Positions 61,001 to 64,000 of a stretch of DNA of 64,000 bases are shown here, piece after piece (position 1 is the stretch's first letter; each line of letters begins with the position of its first letter). The notes under the pieces were generated by a model. The model saw nothing but the letters and a program-made list of their open reading frames with translations, ran no database searches and was not told the origin of the DNA. A program made the position numbers and the translations under genes. This DNA is from Lineus longissimus. Taxonomy: Eukaryota > Nemertea > Pilidiophora > Heteronemertea > Lineidae. Location of the stretch: assembly GCF_910592395.1 (NCBI RefSeq), contig NC_088312.1, positions 18,671,292 through 18,735,291 of the forward strand, given 5' to 3'.

Positions 61001-64000
61001 TTTCCTGTGCCACCACTAAATACAAACATCGTACCCCTTAAAGCTTTATTTGTAGGCAGAGTTAATGAACTTTTTCAGGTTCCATGTGTCCTACTGGTTC
61101 CGAGTACCCCACAGTCTGTAAAGCCGGTACCTACCAGGAGGCAGAGGGAGAGCCAACATGTGACGATTGTCCAGCCGGGTTTTACTGTCTGACAAATACC
61201 TCGTCGCCAACACCGTGTCCTCCTGGTTACTACTGCCCCCTGGGGACAATTAGAGACAACCAGTTTCCGTGCGATGAAGGAACGTTTTTCAATACGACTG
61301 GAGCCAGTGAGAAGAAGGATTGTAAGCCCTGCACGCCGGGGTAAGTCGTGTGATTCAGACGCCTTAATAGAATACGAAGTATTTGTATTTGAATGATTTT
61401 AAGTGATTTTGCCTTACGGCCTAATTTTTGGTGACCGATTAACTTAGACATAGAGGTGCAATCCTGAGTGGATGAGTTTCCAATCAGACTGGAGCCAATT
61501 TATTGTCAATAGAAAGAAGCAAGAAGCAAGTAAAGGATTTGTTCTGAATAATGGCAGTTGTTTATTGCTTCATTATCAATTGGAAAAAAGATAAAAAGAA
61601 TATCAACTTCATTCCAGATACTACTGCCTTGTTCCGGGTCTTGCCACACCCACTGGGCCCTGCAAGCAGGGATTCTACTGCTCAGGTGGTTCGGAGTACA
61701 GCCAGCCTTACAGGGCATCTCGAGGAGGAGCATGCAAGCCGGGGTCCTACTGCCCCGAGGCCAGTCCATTCCCTATTCCCTGCACCCCCGGGTGGTATTG
61801 CGACCAGCATATGATGTCGCAGCCAACTGGGAAGTGCTATCATGGCTTTTATTGCAAAATGGGCGCGAGTACCCCCGCACCACGAGACGGGTCATCAGGA
61901 GATATTTGTCCACGAGGCCATTTCTGCCCTGTTGGAAGTCCTAATGCCACCGCCTGTCCCGCCGCGACATATAACCAAATCCTAGGTGGGAGATCGTTGA
62001 AGGACTGCCTCAACTGTACCAAGGGGTATTATTGTGAGAACGAGGGCAATGCTCGGCCTACTGGGCCCTGTCATACGGGGTATTACTGTCCTAGTGGAGT
62101 GGATCAGGGCAATCTGACACAGTTCATTTGCCCTCTTGGTAAGTCCCCTAGTGCTCTGAATGAATCCACTTTGGACCTGATTTCTTCAAAACGTGAAACC
62201 TAGTTTATCAGATGATGTCAAATTGTGAATTCTTGGAGATGCGTGATATTGCCGTCACCCGACTGTCACCGAAATTCAATTGGTTGGTCCCTTTGGTTGA
62301 ATTTTCTTTAAATCTTTTAAATTGACCAGCCTGGTTCAATTTGTTTTTCAATCAATTAAAAAAATCATGTCATTGACCATAATCAGGTAAGATGTCAGTC
62401 ACTGCCCGAGCACAGCAAAGTGAGTTCAATGAAACTTGTGCTGAACTTTCATCTCTGAAGTTCCAAACACTTAGACTTGTATTCTTGGTTTAGGTCATCG
62501 CTGCCCGAGAGGGAGCTCAGTTGCACTGCGATGTTCCCCTGGATCATACCAGGACGAGTTTGGACAGGGAAGCTGTGAGACGTGCCCGGCTGGTTACTAT
62601 TGCGATACGCTGGAGGCTGTCGTGGCATATAATGAAACTTCCATTTGTCCGAAGGGTAAGACGAGAGTGTGCTGTCGAAATGAGTCAACAATTTTGTATA
62701 TCCAACACCCAAAAGCTCAACAAAATATTAGTAATGAACAGAGATCATTTTTAGGCATAGCTGAAATATTCTTTTGCATTTGTTGTGTTTCATACCAAAC
62801 CGTACCGCGTGACGTCTAATGACGTCATTTACATATCAGCAGTTGGCGTTGTCATGATAATGTTCACAAGACATGCCGCAAGAGATGTGAGTGCATCAAT
62901 CTGACGTCACTTGCTGGCTTTGTTAGCTTGTATCGCGTGATGTTGTGTGACGTCATTTTCGTCATCAGCCATTGACGTTGTCATTACAATGGTCGCACAT
63001 GCCTTGATATGGTGCACCCCTCATTGCATGGCATCTATAGGATTTCATCCAAACCTCCACTACCTTATAGTACTATTCCCTCTACTCCAGGTCATTACTG
63101 CCCTCCTGGTACAAGATTTGCCAAGGAACATCGCTGCCCCCCTGGTACGTACAACGATGAAGAAGGGGCTGGCAGTATCGCTGGGTGTCTACCATGTTCT
63201 GGGGGCTACTTCTGTGACCGATATGCCCAAGTTAAATACACAAACAGTTGCCTGCCGGGGTAAGTTGAAGATGTGTTGTCGAATCTGCTTGATGCCAAAA
63301 TTGATCAAACTTCTTCGGGTAACAATTATTTTCTATATGTAGCCACTTGGCAATTCACAATCTAAAAATTGACATCATTCGTAACATAAACTGTTTAGAT
63401 GTGGACACCAATATACTGTGGTCTAACAAAGATTGACTTTCGCTCAAAGAAAGTGACTGGCCATCACTTATGGACACTGCATTTTCGTTTTGCTATACCA
63501 GGTGCAGGCCACTGGTGCCATTCACTCAGCCGAGACCCAGCGGTAGCAAAGAGATAATGATGTCATTCTGTTCCTTTAGGTACTACTGCAGGAAGGGTGC
63601 CAAGTCTGGTACACCTCGCCAGGGAGGTGATGCCAACCGGTGCCCACGTGGATTCTACTGCCCTCTACAGACTGCTGAACCACAGGCCTGTCCAAATGGA
63701 ACATTTTCTAATGTTCGCAAATTGACGGACCTGAGGGAGTGTCAGAATTGTACTCATGGTGAGAATTCAGAATGGGGTTTTTCTCCGGCAATGGCACTAA
63801 TTACAAGGAAATTAAATTGTGCGTCTCATTCCAAGAATAAGGCCGTCTTAGTAAAGTGACTGACCGAAGGTCACAAGGAATGTATCACTGTTTGATAATG
63901 AAACCACAATGATGATAAGTATGAAACTAGATCACCGCTCCACAAAGTAACTGACGACTGCATCTTTCTTTCTAGGTCACTACTGTGGGAAGGCCAACCT
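24993..64000 (+). CDS. giant secreted GCC2/GCC3 (ephrin-receptor-like) cysteine-rich repeat protein, 3' end beyond window
   Basis: Forty-one exons listed separately join in one frame with no stop, giving about 2,420 residues before the window ends. Residues 1-28 form a signal peptide (MMKALPSSRALIVSVLVLGF, then SLIKYCQG). Everything after is a string of units of the form C-x2-CPxGxYC-x(n)-P-x2-CPxGTYS, typical of GCC2_GCC3/ephrin-receptor-like domains, with many N-glycosylation sequons. No membrane segment, kinase or other domain is seen in the window. Most introns are phase 1, so many exons are symmetric and can duplicate without frame change. The domain type implies an extracellular structural or adhesive role, but no specific function can be assigned. 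A membrane anchor or other domain could follow beyond 64000. Confidence 0.92.
25075..25833 (+). other. intron 1
   Basis: Nothing recognised apart from short shadow ORFs. Confidence 0.6.
25834..25933 (+). CDS. giant gene exon 2
   Basis: Acceptor cgttttag, donor gtaagt. Encodes ECDCGTHCKTRCPGGKYWEA and CMTCKQGY; ends phase 2. Confidence 0.85.
26130..26480 (+). repeat. degenerate ~32-bp tandem repeat in intron 2
   Basis: Repeated tctcaaccactgcagatgacatacg variants. The actgcagatgacata landmark recurs about ten times with imperfect spacing. Confidence 0.8.
26534..26621 (+). CDS. giant gene exon 3
   Basis: Acceptor ttttttccag, donor gtaaga. Encodes CPGKDTPPTKCPQGHYNP; phases 2 to 0. Confidence 0.87.
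26722..26950 (+). CDS. giant gene exon 4
   Basis: Acceptor tattccag, donor gtaggt. Contains CPIGTYSAAGSLSCTTCPAG, CPREGMGTPTAC and CSPCPPGYKCP; ends phase 1. Confidence 0.92.
27270..28385 (-). repeat. tandem repeat family B, reverse copy
   Basis: On the minus strand it matches 14300-15800 module by module (ccaccagggggccaa, cctctgtgacctt). The gaaacgtgcc landmarks at about 27669, 27969 and 28270 give 300-bp units. It includes a CGT-type microsatellite at 28286-28345 and ends in a perfect 10-bp hairpin at 28360-28385 (agctcacctc...gaggtgagct). Confidence 0.88.
28386..29315. repeat. foldback repeat, inverted left arm and direct right arm
   Basis: The left arm from 28386 (aaaaaggagctgatat, ggggagccggtgttgacacc, tgcagaaattttc), continuing to about 28780, is the reverse complement of sequence at 29035-29315 plus 30506-30570. 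The right arm begins the direct repeat also seen at 30506-31135 and 37198-39480. The right arm is interrupted by a LINE at 29316. Confidence 0.75.
29316..29631 (+). pseudogene. ORF2 C-terminal remnant of truncated LINE
   Basis: Encodes the C-terminal part, with CPDFATCKGIDKIVGALGIY in common with the full copy. A run of 28 G (29526-29553), where the full copy has 7, together with nearby indels shifts the frame. Confidence 0.85.
29709..29785 (+). ncRNA. tRNA-like segment in LINE 3' UTR (truncated copy)
   Basis: Reads gtggccgactcgg early and gacccgggttcgagtgc late, resembling tRNA A-box and B-box/T-loop regions. It is homologous to 36213-36285 in the other copy. It does not fold into a complete canonical cloverleaf by eye, so it is called tRNA-like only. 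Confidence 0.4.
30296..30393 (+). promoter_or_regulatory. conserved GC-rich hairpin near LINE 3' end (truncated copy)
   Basis: The outer stem 30296-30308 (tactgcgaaatcg) pairs exactly with 30381-30393 (cgatttcgcagta). The inner stem ccgtcgc (30315-30321) pairs with gcgacgg (30362-30368). The same structure exists in the full copy with altered but still pairing bases. Confidence 0.7.
30506..31135 (+). repeat. 641-bp repeat unit 0 (ends at the LINE insertion)
   Basis: Nearly the same as units at 37198, 37839 and 38480. The last part (aataatagaaaattt before the unit boundary) is missing where the full-length LINE inserted. Confidence 0.85.
31141..31194 (+). ncRNA. U1 snRNA 5'-end-like segment
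   Basis: Begins ATACTTACCTGGCACAGGAG. From memory of U1 snRNA, this matches its first nucleotides exactly through ATACTTACCTGGC (the 5' splice site-pairing end). It then follows stem-loop I with changes (GTTAACGTTGATCAATAAGG, then TTCTCCCAGG). The match starts at U1 nucleotide 1 and stops near nucleotide 50. The Sm site and 3' half are absent, so it is not a functional U1 gene. Confidence 0.85.
31195..31246 (+). ncRNA. U2 snRNA 5'-end-like segment
   Basis: Reads CGCTTCTCGGCCCGTTGGCT then AAGATAAAAGTATCAGTATC. This aligns with U2 snRNA from about nucleotide 3 (CGCUUCUCGGCC..UUGGCUAAGAUCAAGUGUAGUAUC), with several changes, including in the branch-site-pairing region. It follows the U1-like part directly. 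It is a fragment, not a complete U2 gene. Confidence 0.82.
31247..31457 (+). promoter_or_regulatory. LINE 5' UTR downstream of snRNA-like segments
   Basis: No ORF of note. Leads to the ORF1 ATG at 31458. Any internal promoter would be here or in the snRNA-like head, but none was recognised. Confidence 0.5.
31458..32753 (+). CDS. LINE ORF1 protein (RNA-binding, zinc knuckle)
   Basis: 431 residues beginning MASSYAGAVAQQQQ. Residues 1-190 form a mixed globular region. A CCHC knuckle, CFRCRRKGHYRYEC, lies at about 199-212. The remainder is very rich in Glu, Arg and Lys (residues 215-320) and ends in a basic tail. A gag-like knuckle after an N-terminal RNA-binding region is typical for ORF1 of Tx1/L1-group LINEs, where it coats the element RNA. 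The stop is 10 bp before the ORF2 ATG. Confidence 0.88.
   Translation: MASSYAGAVAQQQQDGPYEAEVVDIIKRSLVSVDYRTNHDDGDIKQYMIVEALIENGIPIGSIKTVLKVGQGHFSVRFQKGDPQMNEVPAVLDINGVGFWLEKAADFEIKRFHTSRYVKVHNYPGECDIGWIRETLQKYGLVKAAKREMLREYNTVESGTVTVVMNVGAKVPKVIYVKGNRFRTWYRGQEDELRGDATCFRCRRKGHYRYECTEQLGDRADEKENEKEDDVEGRVRSVVQRVEQGEKVEDSEKELGEESESSAAGRCEEMGESVEDGEKENSDETGKEAARDGEWRGVVKARRRGEQSVWDTPTEVANRLKEAKDSVEESMDDELRDLSKPLSIDLDSPTNVNVILKGFAGSRPTTPDGDAERLVGTVKRGNDRVEKSPEDLTNKAQNKQNNKKPNLGVPSRTRRTSPGKSRVTSAKPFKY
32764..36132 (+). CDS. LINE ORF2 protein (AP endonuclease + reverse transcriptase)
   Basis: 1,122 residues. The N-terminal APE-type endonuclease shows MNVNGL, LQEVH, LILGGDFNF (about 152-160), SRLDRIF and DHYGVW (to about 240). 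A charged linker follows. RT motifs are FKKGDPRDIKNYRPVSLL (about 521), VAVDLRKAFDLVSHEWL (about 597), RQGCSLSPLLF (about 658) and IAFADDAT with the catalytic Asp pair near 700. A C-terminal C-x2-C...H...C motif, CARCYPSQTETIKHAFYEC, lies near 1025. These are the features of the L1/Tx1 group. No RNase H is present. The protein nicks the target and primes reverse transcription there. The frame is intact. Confidence 0.93.
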   Translation: MHIKSMNHLFTLISILIMASNVITMNVNGLYEKRISVLNKIVRLKCDVACLQEVHVVPDNLGPWVNRNYGLHFYSSGQAHAGTAIITRAAVEREFVVPGGLQGRVCHVKLMSGTHVLSVYMPTQNPKNHDKAIIFCQSFKEYVRKLRGENLILGGDFNFASSREDRGTGTLFPGDILYKRLWQEIMDLLNIKDSYRELNPTTKSYTYHRGNVRSRLDRIFTNCIVKKMDHVALVFTDHYGVWGAVETLGKRKMGKGFWKLNNSLLRDEGTEREVTQFWRGWQKRKGDFECPIDWWEKGKQKLQGIFKKNGKRVNRERGARIWELEKELDNLGKERDRGVDNRERWEEIREELNNLEMRDLEGAKVRAGARFIEEREAPTTEFFKVEVRSKTVINQLKNSEDVVFEKQEDILNEVKKFYEELYRKKETDKVYKDRFAAKIVKKLTGEQQNTLEGLITTGEVQRELKNMKVGKSPGIDGLGKEFYVYYWDILGDDLVETINNVFLREKLGGTMKTAVISILFKKGDPRDIKNYRPVSLLTVDYKIITKVLKSRLSGVMSDLVHPDQACGIPKRSINDQLFNIQTIIEHASDSGGALVAVDLRKAFDLVSHEWLFQCLETMRFGHNFMRWMRVLYDAPESRVLVNGFLSESFRVGRSVRQGCSLSPLLFVLCQEPLACAIRSDERVRGIRLPNVKQQVKNIAFADDATHPIATPCIRALFSVYNDFGQASGSDINIAKTEILLLGGFSRQNIPIEYRQYIVKISNILGIPWTKAGPCGETYWKKTGEKMGKTVKLWENRRLSFVGKVLVVKTVLVSKLWYGARVMKLPKKYCIKFVKTIFKFLWSNKMELIKRSTMVQSFGDGGVGMPHVASKCRALFMERLKQLYKVQEGGVAQPWIGYGIYKVGITLRHHCPEIAKNTYMHRVIGTHGVWEEILYQCKAAKLKMGRSQWVNITAASLYGEIMKSGPNIPHTVCTKIFNVNWSRIWNNVWNNNILYNNEKELYYKLVHRALSVKAMFKGLPNIQRNCARCYPSQTETIKHAFYECVTIQPVLNSLTNLFRRKNWPDINFERIICPDFANCKGKDKIVGALGIYIHVIWGGRASIWRGNQDNSLNEFEKRIQNRL
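36213..36285 (+). ncRNA. tRNA-like segment in LINE 3' UTR (full-length copy)
   Basis: About 80 bp after the ORF2 stop. It contains agtggctcaagcg and gacccaggttcgattccgcc, like tRNA A- and B-box regions, and agtggc pairs with gccact near the 3' side. It is conserved in the truncated copy (29709-29785), where the pairing is kept using wobble pairs. Confidence 0.45.
36965..37056 (+). promoter_or_regulatory. conserved GC-rich hairpin near LINE 3' end (full-length copy)
   Basis: The outer stem ctgtgggatcg (36965-36975) faces cgatgtcacag (37046-37056), pairing in its first five and last four positions. The inner stem ccgtcgc (36981-36987) pairs with gcgacgg (37027-37033). Confidence 0.68.
37198..39239 (+). 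repeat. 641-bp tandem repeat units 1-3
   Basis: gaaaatttctgcaagg starts units at 37198, 37839 and 38480, an exact 641-bp spacing for the first two, which are nearly identical. The third is more diverged and has about 200 bp of extra sequence at 38727-38930. A partial fourth runs 39240 to about 39480. Confidence 0.92.
39891..40031 (+). CDS. giant gene exon 5
   Basis: Acceptor tcttcttcag, donor gttcgt. Encodes SCTKCSRGKQCPSKTRESSC and CDMCDIGTYVNE; symmetric phase 1-1. Confidence 0.9.
40246..40331. repeat. small foldback element, family C
   Basis: Opposite-orientation relative of 19272-19358. Starts gcatcctgaagc and ends cccctgatttcctcaggatg. Confidence 0.7.
40350..40530 (+). mobile_element. 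MITE family A, best copy
   Basis: About 180 bp with inverted ends: tagtagaacctcccttagcg at the left and gagaggttctactgta at the right. Interior ggtcccaaattggttg and atttgacctctctaatcagg. A flanking TA and CAGT-type tips fit a Tc1/mariner-type non-autonomous element (inference). Confidence 0.88.
40644..40825 (+). mobile_element. MITE family A copy
   Basis: tacagcagaacctcccttag to gagaggttctactgta, with the same interior order as 40350-40530. Confidence 0.88.
40867..41046 (-). mobile_element. MITE family A copy, inverted
   Basis: Reads as the reverse complement of the family, with ggaaacaaccaatttgggac and ctaagggaggttccactcta. Confidence 0.87.
41108..41233 (+). CDS. giant gene exon 6
   Basis: Acceptor gttttccag, donor gtaagt. 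Encodes CKDCPPGSYCPSPDRKPLPC and PGFISEAKATVCIRC; phase 1-1. Confidence 0.93.
41678..41747 (+). CDS. giant gene exon 7
   Basis: Acceptor atttgcag, donor gtaggt. Encodes KNKCIPCGAGKHCLDL; phase 1 to 2. Only 70 bp. Confidence 0.88.
41948..42066 (+). CDS. giant gene exon 8
   Basis: Acceptor actttcag, donor gtatgt. Encodes CPDGYYSKEGESSCRACPAG and HHCKSKTTTEKCSPG; phase 2 to 1. Confidence 0.92.
42555..42674 (+). CDS. giant gene exon 9
   Basis: Acceptor gttttgtag, donor gtaagt. Encodes GTYAESGWRECLPCPAGFKC and CDRGQYSEKG; phase 1-1. Confidence 0.92.
42675..42770 (+). repeat. partial copies of the exon 9 3' end in intron 9
   Basis: Downstream of the donor, tcagtatagtgaaaaaggtggtaagtg (about 42690-42717) and atggtgaaaaagatggtaag (about 42742-42761) repeat the exon's last ~20 bases with the splice donor. 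Confidence 0.7.
43027..43242 (+). CDS. giant gene exon 10
   Basis: Acceptor gtttcag, donor gtatgt. Encodes CKDCPPGKFCINPSEEPKSC, CLPCPAGMSCPS and CSPCPKG; phase 1-1. Confidence 0.94.
43345..43695 (+). repeat. probable SINE in intron 10
   Basis: A ~350-bp element with a central gtccttgagcaaggcagtta segment of the type common in animal SINEs. It ends with a gtgctttgagtg segment and a ccattatcattatca tail. The head is diverged. Confidence 0.55.
43739..43885 (+). CDS. giant gene exon 11
   Basis: Acceptor cctttcag, donor gtaggt. Encodes CPSGQYNVESDSKACKLCPA, then SMCPKADQAPKSCPQG; phase 1-1. Confidence 0.93.
44163..44334 (+). CDS. giant gene exon 12
   Basis: Acceptor gattttcag, donor gtaaga. 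Encodes CTMCPAGYKCPNPKEFQ and GTYSMAGQSDCTECPLKKYC; phase 1 to 2. Confidence 0.93.
44529..44674 (+). CDS. giant gene exon 13
   Basis: Acceptor gatttcag, donor gtaaac. Encodes CPPGTYSEGKQMVCTQCKPG and CKKGEYSLPG; phase 2 to 1. Confidence 0.93.
44684..44834 (-). mobile_element. MITE family A copy, inverted, diverged
   Basis: Has ctgacaagtgctgcccttgatagagaggtg, gaggtcaaatggaatgacaacaacc and gggaggttccactgt in reverse-family order. Confidence 0.75.
45347..45608 (+). CDS. giant gene exon 14
   Basis: Acceptor tcgaacag, donor gtaagc. Encodes three repeats including CQICPTGYACPSSTNGE, CTPCPPGKMCPNTKKDE and CTLCPPGFECPE; phase 1 to 2. Confidence 0.94.
45609..46172 (+). other. intron 14
   Basis: Nothing recognised. 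Confidence 0.6.
46173..46357 (+). CDS. giant gene exon 15
   Basis: Acceptor gattccag, donor gtaagt. Encodes CQPGFYSLGGKKKCEECSEG and CPAGMYSEAGKSNCTACEAG; phase 2 to 1. Confidence 0.94.
46620..46745 (+). mobile_element. possible old MITE family A fragment
   Basis: Has gtgaaaccctgctttgcgga, ggacacctcactgtttaggacac and ttttggtctc in family order but with low identity. Confidence 0.4.
46858..47094 (+). CDS. giant gene exon 16
   Basis: Acceptor ttttttcag, donor gttagt. Encodes CPKGFYSRSYALLCKACERG and CNKGGYCDGKKFHKCPKGTY; phase 1-1. Confidence 0.93.
47616..47729 (+). CDS. giant gene exon 17
   Basis: Acceptor cttttccag, donor gtaagt. Encodes GYVCYLKGMMRYDKRECKLG and HYCPPGVNVTGGEGIACP; phase 1-1. 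Confidence 0.92.
47771..48113 (+). repeat. 31-bp tandem repeat, about 11 copies
   Basis: ttgatatttttcatggcaag followed by tgatgatgaca repeats almost perfectly at 31-bp spacing in intron 17. Confidence 0.96.
48128..48242 (-). mobile_element. MITE family A fragment, inverted
   Basis: Has ggggtcaacttgaataaaaacaacca, ggggaccaaagctggtgtcc and ccactaagggagtttcagtgta in reverse-family order. Confidence 0.7.
48320..48517 (+). CDS. giant gene exon 18
   Basis: Acceptor gtctttcag, donor gtaagt. Encodes WCTPCPRGSFCLMSAVSNGK and CPKGYWCTLG; phase 1-1. Confidence 0.92.
48626..48718 (+). CDS. giant gene exon 19 (tentative)
   Basis: Acceptor tttccatag and a weak donor gttttg. The frame carries CQTNNFCRNKSTACENCTVS and PFADG with the expected cysteine spacing. 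It is 93 bp, so it is symmetric and exons 18 and 20 would also join without it. It could be a cassette exon or a decaying one. Confidence 0.5.
48880..48985 (+). ncRNA. 5S rRNA-like fragment (possible SINE head)
   Basis: 48918-48968 reads ggaagttaagcaacgttgag, then cgcggtca and ttggatcggtgacc. This resembles the 3' half of 5S rRNA (GGAAGCUAAGCA...GGUCAGUACUUGGAUGGGAGACC). Only part of the gene is present and it is diverged. It could be a pseudogene or part of a 5S-derived SINE. Confidence 0.6.
49329..49535 (+). CDS. giant gene exon 20
   Basis: Acceptor gttacag, donor gtaggt. Encodes NNCTECPAGHFCPSGTAKAP, CKPGTYNPLNYTAHEFNC and CDAGWACPDWG; phase 1-1. Confidence 0.94.
49640..49712 (+). repeat. 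tRNA-like fragment (SINE head remnant)
   Basis: gcagtggtgtagtggtcaga resembles an A-box region and gatgatttcaaacgcc a degraded B box, about 45 bp apart. Likely a tRNA pseudogene or SINE remnant. Confidence 0.4.
49921..50058 (+). CDS. giant gene exon 21
   Basis: Acceptor tgtttgcag, donor gtaagg. Encodes GHYCPNSTVNPTDYPCLPGT and CDPCPQGKACFWGTG; phase 1-1. Confidence 0.93.
50066..50127 (+). pseudogene. partial copy of exon 21 in the following intron
   Basis: gagactacccatgtctgtcg and ggacatacacaggacat repeat exon 21 bases around 49957-49990 (cgactacccatgtctaccgg...). It lies only about 10 bp after the exon's donor and has no splice acceptor of its own. Confidence 0.75.
50241..50411 (+). CDS. 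giant gene exon 22
   Basis: Acceptor tttacgcag, donor gtacgt. Encodes MDCAPGHYCPLMTPTPTSFP and CTVCPAGKYCRG; phase 1-1. Confidence 0.93.
50668..50750 (+). mobile_element. MITE family A fragment ending at an exon acceptor
   Basis: Has taactagtcaggacagttctctattgaggacagcattgtcagtcctcaggg and ends gagaagttctatttta, directly before the ttttgttacag acceptor of exon 23. Confidence 0.75.
50756..50905 (+). CDS. giant gene exon 23
   Basis: Acceptor tttgttacag, donor gtatgt. Encodes GSCPQGFFCPSGTKLPKQYG and CPNGTYNDEEG; phase 1-1. Confidence 0.93.
51079..51171 (+). CDS. giant gene exon 24
   Basis: Acceptor tgattacag, donor gtaagt. Encodes GHYCEYASIISAPCRQGSYM; phase 1-1. Confidence 0.92.
51300..52290 (+). 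repeat. 29/30-bp minisatellite, first array (~34 copies)
   Basis: Unit: cagacgacagctttctgccag followed by tgaggaaa, with 29-bp and 30-bp forms (agctttc or agcctttc) interspersed. On the minus strand two frames stay open across most of the array, which gives long but meaningless ORFs. Confidence 0.97.
52410..52605 (+). pseudogene. truncated first copy of exon 25
   Basis: Identical to 53757-53952, including its acceptor (tttttcag). After gaaggcagagaa the sequence runs straight into the minisatellite (ggcagctttctgcc), so the 3' third of the exon and the donor are missing, and the frame stops at 52619-52621. It must be skipped for the gene to work. Confidence 0.9.
52606..53632 (+). repeat. 29/30-bp minisatellite, second array (~35 copies)
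   Basis: Same unit as 51300-52290. Long runs share the same order of variant units as the first array, showing block duplication. Confidence 0.97.
53757..54038 (+). CDS. giant gene exon 25 (complete copy)
   Basis: Acceptor tttttcag, donor gtagga. Encodes CLPCVGGHWCGSATIIPKPC, CKPCPQGFYCDLQATSE and CTAGMYCGGG; phase 1-1. Confidence 0.93.
54234..54451 (+). CDS. giant gene exon 26
   Basis: Acceptor ctgatttcag, donor gtaagg. Encodes NCPVGTIRPNPGGTGLQDCV, CPAGAYCLEGSW and CNKGFYCPTNF; phase 1 to 0. Confidence 0.93.
54748..54940 (+). CDS. giant gene exon 27
   Basis: Acceptor attgtttag, donor gtaagt. Encodes VPCPPGTYTDQEGTRNVGEC, CPLGHYCTLGTPSPIGCPPG and PCPSGRYSNST; phase 0 to 1. Confidence 0.93.
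54985..55145 (+). pseudogene. decayed partial duplicate of exon 27
   Basis: tggagtgtaaggcatgtccc, ccttggacaccactgcaccc and gtgtccacagcctgtgcc match exon 27 with about 15% change. It includes the donor gtaagg and downstream intron bases. It has lost the acceptor and carries a frameshift. Confidence 0.88.
55326..55508 (+). CDS. giant gene exon 28
   Basis: Acceptor tgtttcag, donor gtaaga. Encodes NCTWCDAGLYCDSPGLMSPR, CDPGYVCRGGASTSAP and CPRGGYCPLG; phase 1-1. Confidence 0.93.
55557..55615 (+). pseudogene. partial copy of exon 28 in the following intron
   Basis: agggcaccaagtgactcaca, tctgcctggga and gggcatccacatctgctcct resemble exon 28 around 55405-55460. No splice sites. Confidence 0.7.
55616..55740 (-). 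mobile_element. MITE family A copy, inverted, diverged
   Basis: Has gtgtcctgattgcagtggt, tcaggaccaaagtcagtgtccttatt and gggtgtcc in reverse-family order. Confidence 0.6.
55810..56007 (+). CDS. giant gene exon 29
   Basis: Acceptor atttttcag, donor gtcagt. Encodes PCPLGTYSNITGAINDFDCF, CDPGYYCNKVAGGEP and CYGGYFCRGGAKTPTQNMSQ; phase 1-1. Its last ~70 bases are the template of the array that follows. Confidence 0.93.
55935..56612 (+). repeat. 84-bp array of exon 29 3' end plus its splice donor, 8 copies
   Basis: caaccaggtcagtagtctgtag recurs with donors at 56008, 56092, 56176, 56260, 56344, 56428, 56512 and about 56597. Each unit holds the coding end of exon 29, GTCAGT and about 15 intron bases ending tctgtag. 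Reading through gives an in-frame TAG right after each donor, so the array is not a coding repeat. Confidence 0.95.
56613..56740 (+). pseudogene. diverged larger copy of exon 29 material
   Basis: gctttcaatgtgaccagggc, ggtgactagcggtgaagcga and ctgggctctgctttgggggc follow exon 29 in order from about 55880, including parts upstream of the 84-bp unit. Confidence 0.8.
56864..57077 (+). CDS. giant gene exon 30
   Basis: Acceptor gattatccag, donor gtatgt. Encodes CEEGTYNPYPAASECQACDE, then GAYCPERG and CPMGKYCPLGSVTPINCPVG; phase 1 to 2. Confidence 0.93.
57078..57714 (+). other. intron 30
   Basis: Nothing recognised. Confidence 0.6.
57715..58058 (+). CDS. giant gene exon 31
   Basis: Acceptor atatttcag, donor gtgagt. 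Encodes CLPCPPGHYCSELGGAYPTG, then a less cysteine-rich stretch (FVQSDSDFLLDVWGE), CREGRFCPEGTD and CRPCDPGKYCDNTT; phase 2 to 1. Confidence 0.93.
58059..58491 (+). other. intron 31
   Basis: Nothing recognised. Confidence 0.6.
58492..58722 (+). CDS. giant gene exon 32
   Basis: Acceptor acccttcag, donor gttggt. Encodes GICTAGFFCISGMTSPTPAE, CPLHHFCPNGTSLPKACPSG and CKPCPGGYLCYS; phase 1-1. Confidence 0.93.
58772..58935 (+). mobile_element. MITE family A copy
   Basis: tacagtggaacctcccttgc to gagaggttctactgta, with the family interior and both terminal repeats intact. Confidence 0.88.
59072..59215 (+). CDS. giant gene exon 33
   Basis: Acceptor tatcttcag, donor gtaaag. Encodes GHYCPGSNLTSPLLLPMRCP and CKSCEPGSYCNQEG; phase 1-1. 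Confidence 0.92.
59216..59849 (+). other. intron 33, with possible family B remnant
   Basis: About 59455-59700 loosely resembles family B modules (ttttacccacttttcaaggtcactga). Identity is low. Confidence 0.4.
59850..60012 (+). CDS. giant gene exon 34
   Basis: Acceptor cccttccag, donor gtaagt. Encodes GMTQVSGPISGGYWSSLGAT, then CPRGFYCPVSCEKPIPCPVG; phase 1 to 2. Confidence 0.92.
60013..60441 (+). other. intron 34
   Basis: Nothing recognised. Confidence 0.6.
60442..60617 (+). CDS. giant gene exon 35
   Basis: Acceptor ttgttttag, donor gtctgt. Encodes CLPCPGGKACPETNMTQPGT and CYAGYYCVRGSTDPAPGNN; phase 2 to 1. Confidence 0.92.
60618..61078 (+). other. intron 35
   Basis: Nothing recognised. 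Confidence 0.6.
61079..61340 (+). CDS. giant gene exon 36
   Basis: Acceptor tttttcag, donor gtaagt. Encodes CKAGTYQEAEGEPTCDDCPA, PCPPGYYCPLG and CDEGTFFNTTGASEKKDCKP; phase 1 to 2. Confidence 0.94.
61618..62138 (+). CDS. giant gene exon 37 (largest)
   Basis: Acceptor cattccag, donor gtaagt. At 521 bp it carries several units: CKQGFYCSGG, CKPGSYCPEASPFPIPCTPG, CYHGFYCKMGASTPAPRDGS, CPRGHFCPVGSPNATACPA, CLNCTKGYYCENEGNARPTG and CHTGYYCPSG; phase 2 to 1. It may be a fusion of formerly separate exons. Confidence 0.95.
62139..62493 (+). other. intron 37
   Basis: Nothing recognised. Confidence 0.6.
62494..62655 (+). CDS. giant gene exon 38
   Basis: Acceptor ttggtttag, donor gtaaga. Encodes GHRCPRGSSVALRCSPGSYQ and CETCPAGYYCDTLEAVV; phase 1-1. 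Confidence 0.92.
62656..63090 (+). other. intron 38
   Basis: Nothing recognised. Confidence 0.6.
63091..63259 (+). CDS. giant gene exon 39
   Basis: Acceptor ctactccag, donor gtaagt. Encodes GHYCPPGTRFAKEHRCPPGT and CLPCSGGYFCDRYAQ; phase 1 to 2. Confidence 0.93.
63260..63579 (+). other. intron 39
   Basis: Nothing recognised. Confidence 0.6.
63580..63758 (+). CDS. giant gene exon 40
   Basis: Acceptor ttcctttag, donor gtgaga. Encodes YYCRKGAKSGTPRQGGDANR, CPRGFYCPLQTAEPQACPNG and ECQNCTHG; phase 2 to 1. Confidence 0.93.
63976..64000 (+). CDS. giant gene exon 41 (cut by window end)
   Basis: Acceptor ctttctag, then GHYCGKAN, the same exon opening (GHYC) used by exons 21, 24, 33 and 39. The gene continues past the window. 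Confidence 0.85.
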